NCBI GenBank assembly: GCA_037178625.1
Contig: CM074128.1
Location: 3,472,001-3,536,000 of the forward strand
Source: Skeletonema tropicum
Taxonomy: Eukaryota > Bacillariophyta > Thalassiosirophyceae > Thalassiosirales > Thalassiosiraceae
Direction: 5' to 3'
Length of the DNA stretch: 64,000 nt
Under the pieces are notes generated by a model. That model saw nothing but the letters and a program-made list of their open reading frames with translations. It had not been told where the DNA came from and did not search any database. The translations under genes and the position numbers were made by a program. This document shows, piece by piece, positions 63,157 to 64,000 of this stretch (positions are counted from its first letter, which is position 1; every line of letters begins with the position of its first letter).

Positions 63157-64000
63157 TTACGAGATGGTGCAGCCATTAAATTCAGCAGCGTTATCATCCA
63201 AATGAGGAGAAGAGTCTCCATCTTCGGGGGATTGCACATATTCAACCTTAATCTGATTCGTTGAACCGCTTCCGATTTGCGTACCGCAGACAATGACGAC
63301 TGGCTCTCCCGGTGCTGCTACACCTGCAATGCGGCATTCCCTCATCACCTCGGCATTCAGCCTTTCAGGCTCTTCTAGGGAGGTCACAACGTATGCGTAG
63401 CAGCCCTTCAAAGTACCAAAGCATTGACGTGCGACCTGCTGACTCGGAGTGAGTACAGCAATTGGCATACCAGGACGGAATTTGGCGACATGACGAGCGG
63501 TGGTACCCGATGATGAGTAGACAACAATACACTTGGCACCTACATCGACAGCAGTCTTCACAGCAGAGGAAGCCAATGATTCAGACGAAGAAAGCGGATA
63601 CCTCCTCTTCACTGAGTTGCGAACAGACTGATGCATTTCGTCAAAATTCACAGACGACTCAGCTTCACTGCAAGTGCGCACCATGATTTCAACTGCCTGG
63701 CGGAAGTAGCAGCCGTTAGCAGTCTCCCCTGAAAGCATCACAGCATCAGTGCCATCATAGCAGGCGTTGGCAACATCAGAGCACTCAGCACGAGTAGGGC
63801 GAGGATTGTTGATCATAGATTCAAGCATCTGTGTGGCAGTCACAACAGGCTTTCCAGCAATGTTGGCTTCGCGAATCATGTACTTTTGCGCAAGGAAGAC
63901 CTTCTCAGGAGGGATCTCCATACCCAAGTCACCACGAGCAACCATGATACCATCAGTCACTTGTAGGATATCAATATAGTTGTCCATACCTTCTTGGTTC
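63157..64000 (-). CDS. Pyruvate kinase, C-terminal part (5' end beyond window)
   Basis: The frame continues past the window edge; the visible 281 codons start at NQEGMDNYIDIL. Seen: GIMVARGDLGMEIP (substrate/metal-site strand), the signature-like region GKPVVTATQMLESMINNPRPTRAE, DVANACYDGTDAVMLSGETA, then the C-terminal allosteric domain (KCIVVYSSSGTTARHVAKFRP, PGEPVVIVCGTQIG). Converts phosphoenolpyruvate and ADP to pyruvate and ATP. Compartment cannot be judged without the N-terminus. Confidence 0.95.
   Translation of the reverse strand, partial: NQEGMDNYIDILQVTDGIMVARGDLGMEIPPEKVFLAQKYMIREANIAGKPVVTATQMLESMINNPRPTRAECSDVANACYDGTDAVMLSGETANGCYFRQAVEIMVRTCSEAESSVNFDEMHQSVRNSVKRRYPLSSSESLASSAVKTAVDVGAKCIVVYSSSGTTARHVAKFRPGMPIAVLTPSQQVARQCFGTLKGCYAYVVTSLEEPERLNAEVMRECRIAGVAAPGEPVVIVCGTQIGSGSTNQIKVEYVQSPEDGDSSPHLDDNAAEFNGCTIS

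Noticed and set aside
1..64000. tRNA, rRNA or snRNA genes
   Set aside because: Reading by eye found no convincing cloverleaf with GGTTCRA box or conserved rRNA stretch; a covariance-model scan would be decisive.

Overview
This is a nuclear segment of a photosynthetic stramenopile, most likely a centric diatom of the Thalassiosira/Cyclotella kind. That reading rests on a fucoxanthin-chlorophyll protein gene, an aureochrome (bZIP plus LOV), several proteins whose signal peptides end in diatom-type plastid motifs (ASAFAP-like), several heat-shock-factor genes, and compact genes with short GT-AG introns, mostly 76-102 nt. No species name can be proved from the window alone.

Layout. 0-10 kb: a small secreted DUF4787 protein, a plastid protein, an ABC half-transporter, a DUF1769 gene with broken frame, a tiny plastid protein and an atlastin-type GTPase. 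10-20 kb: an ARM-like protein, a Cys/His-repeat plus MORN protein, a 6-phosphogluconate-dehydrogenase-like protein without catalytic residues, a Mis12-like kinetochore candidate and a TEX10/IPI1 ribosome-biogenesis protein. 20-27 kb: a DUF1997 plastid protein, two head-to-head bestrophin genes sharing a promoter with CRE-like sites, a small ubiquitin-like protein, a secreted Cys-rich protein and an RraA-family protein. 27-46.5 kb: a duplication-rich block holding a TA-flanked inverted-repeat element, an inverted duplication (27.66-30.04 kb against 43.96-46.44 kb) that carries an HSF gene and an acidic-protein gene, and inside it a 2,089-bp near-identical tandem duplication of a DUF1769/HSF convergent pair, a RING protein, a KIX-like protein and Pol5/MYBBP1A. 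46.8-49.6 kb: a fucoxanthin-chlorophyll protein and a berberine-bridge-type FAD oxidase. 49.97-55.45 kb: a satellite of about 31 monomers of 184 bp, organised as a higher-order repeat. 55.5-64 kb: an aureochrome, an ankyrin-DHHC palmitoyltransferase, a plastid DEAD-box helicase and the 3' part of a pyruvate kinase.

Functional themes: light perception and harvesting (aureochrome, FCP), candidate thylakoid anion/bicarbonate channels (bestrophins), nucleolar ribosome biogenesis (TEX10, Pol5) and a local HSF cluster of four genes.

One property cuts across the window. At least ten breaks in the reading frame of otherwise well-conserved genes are all net +1, meaning one surplus base in the genome. 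Insertion-biased assembly error is the simplest explanation, but the one-sided pattern is the observation most worth testing. Where a gene is listed across such breaks, the coordinates span the whole homologous stretch and the evidence states where the frame changes.
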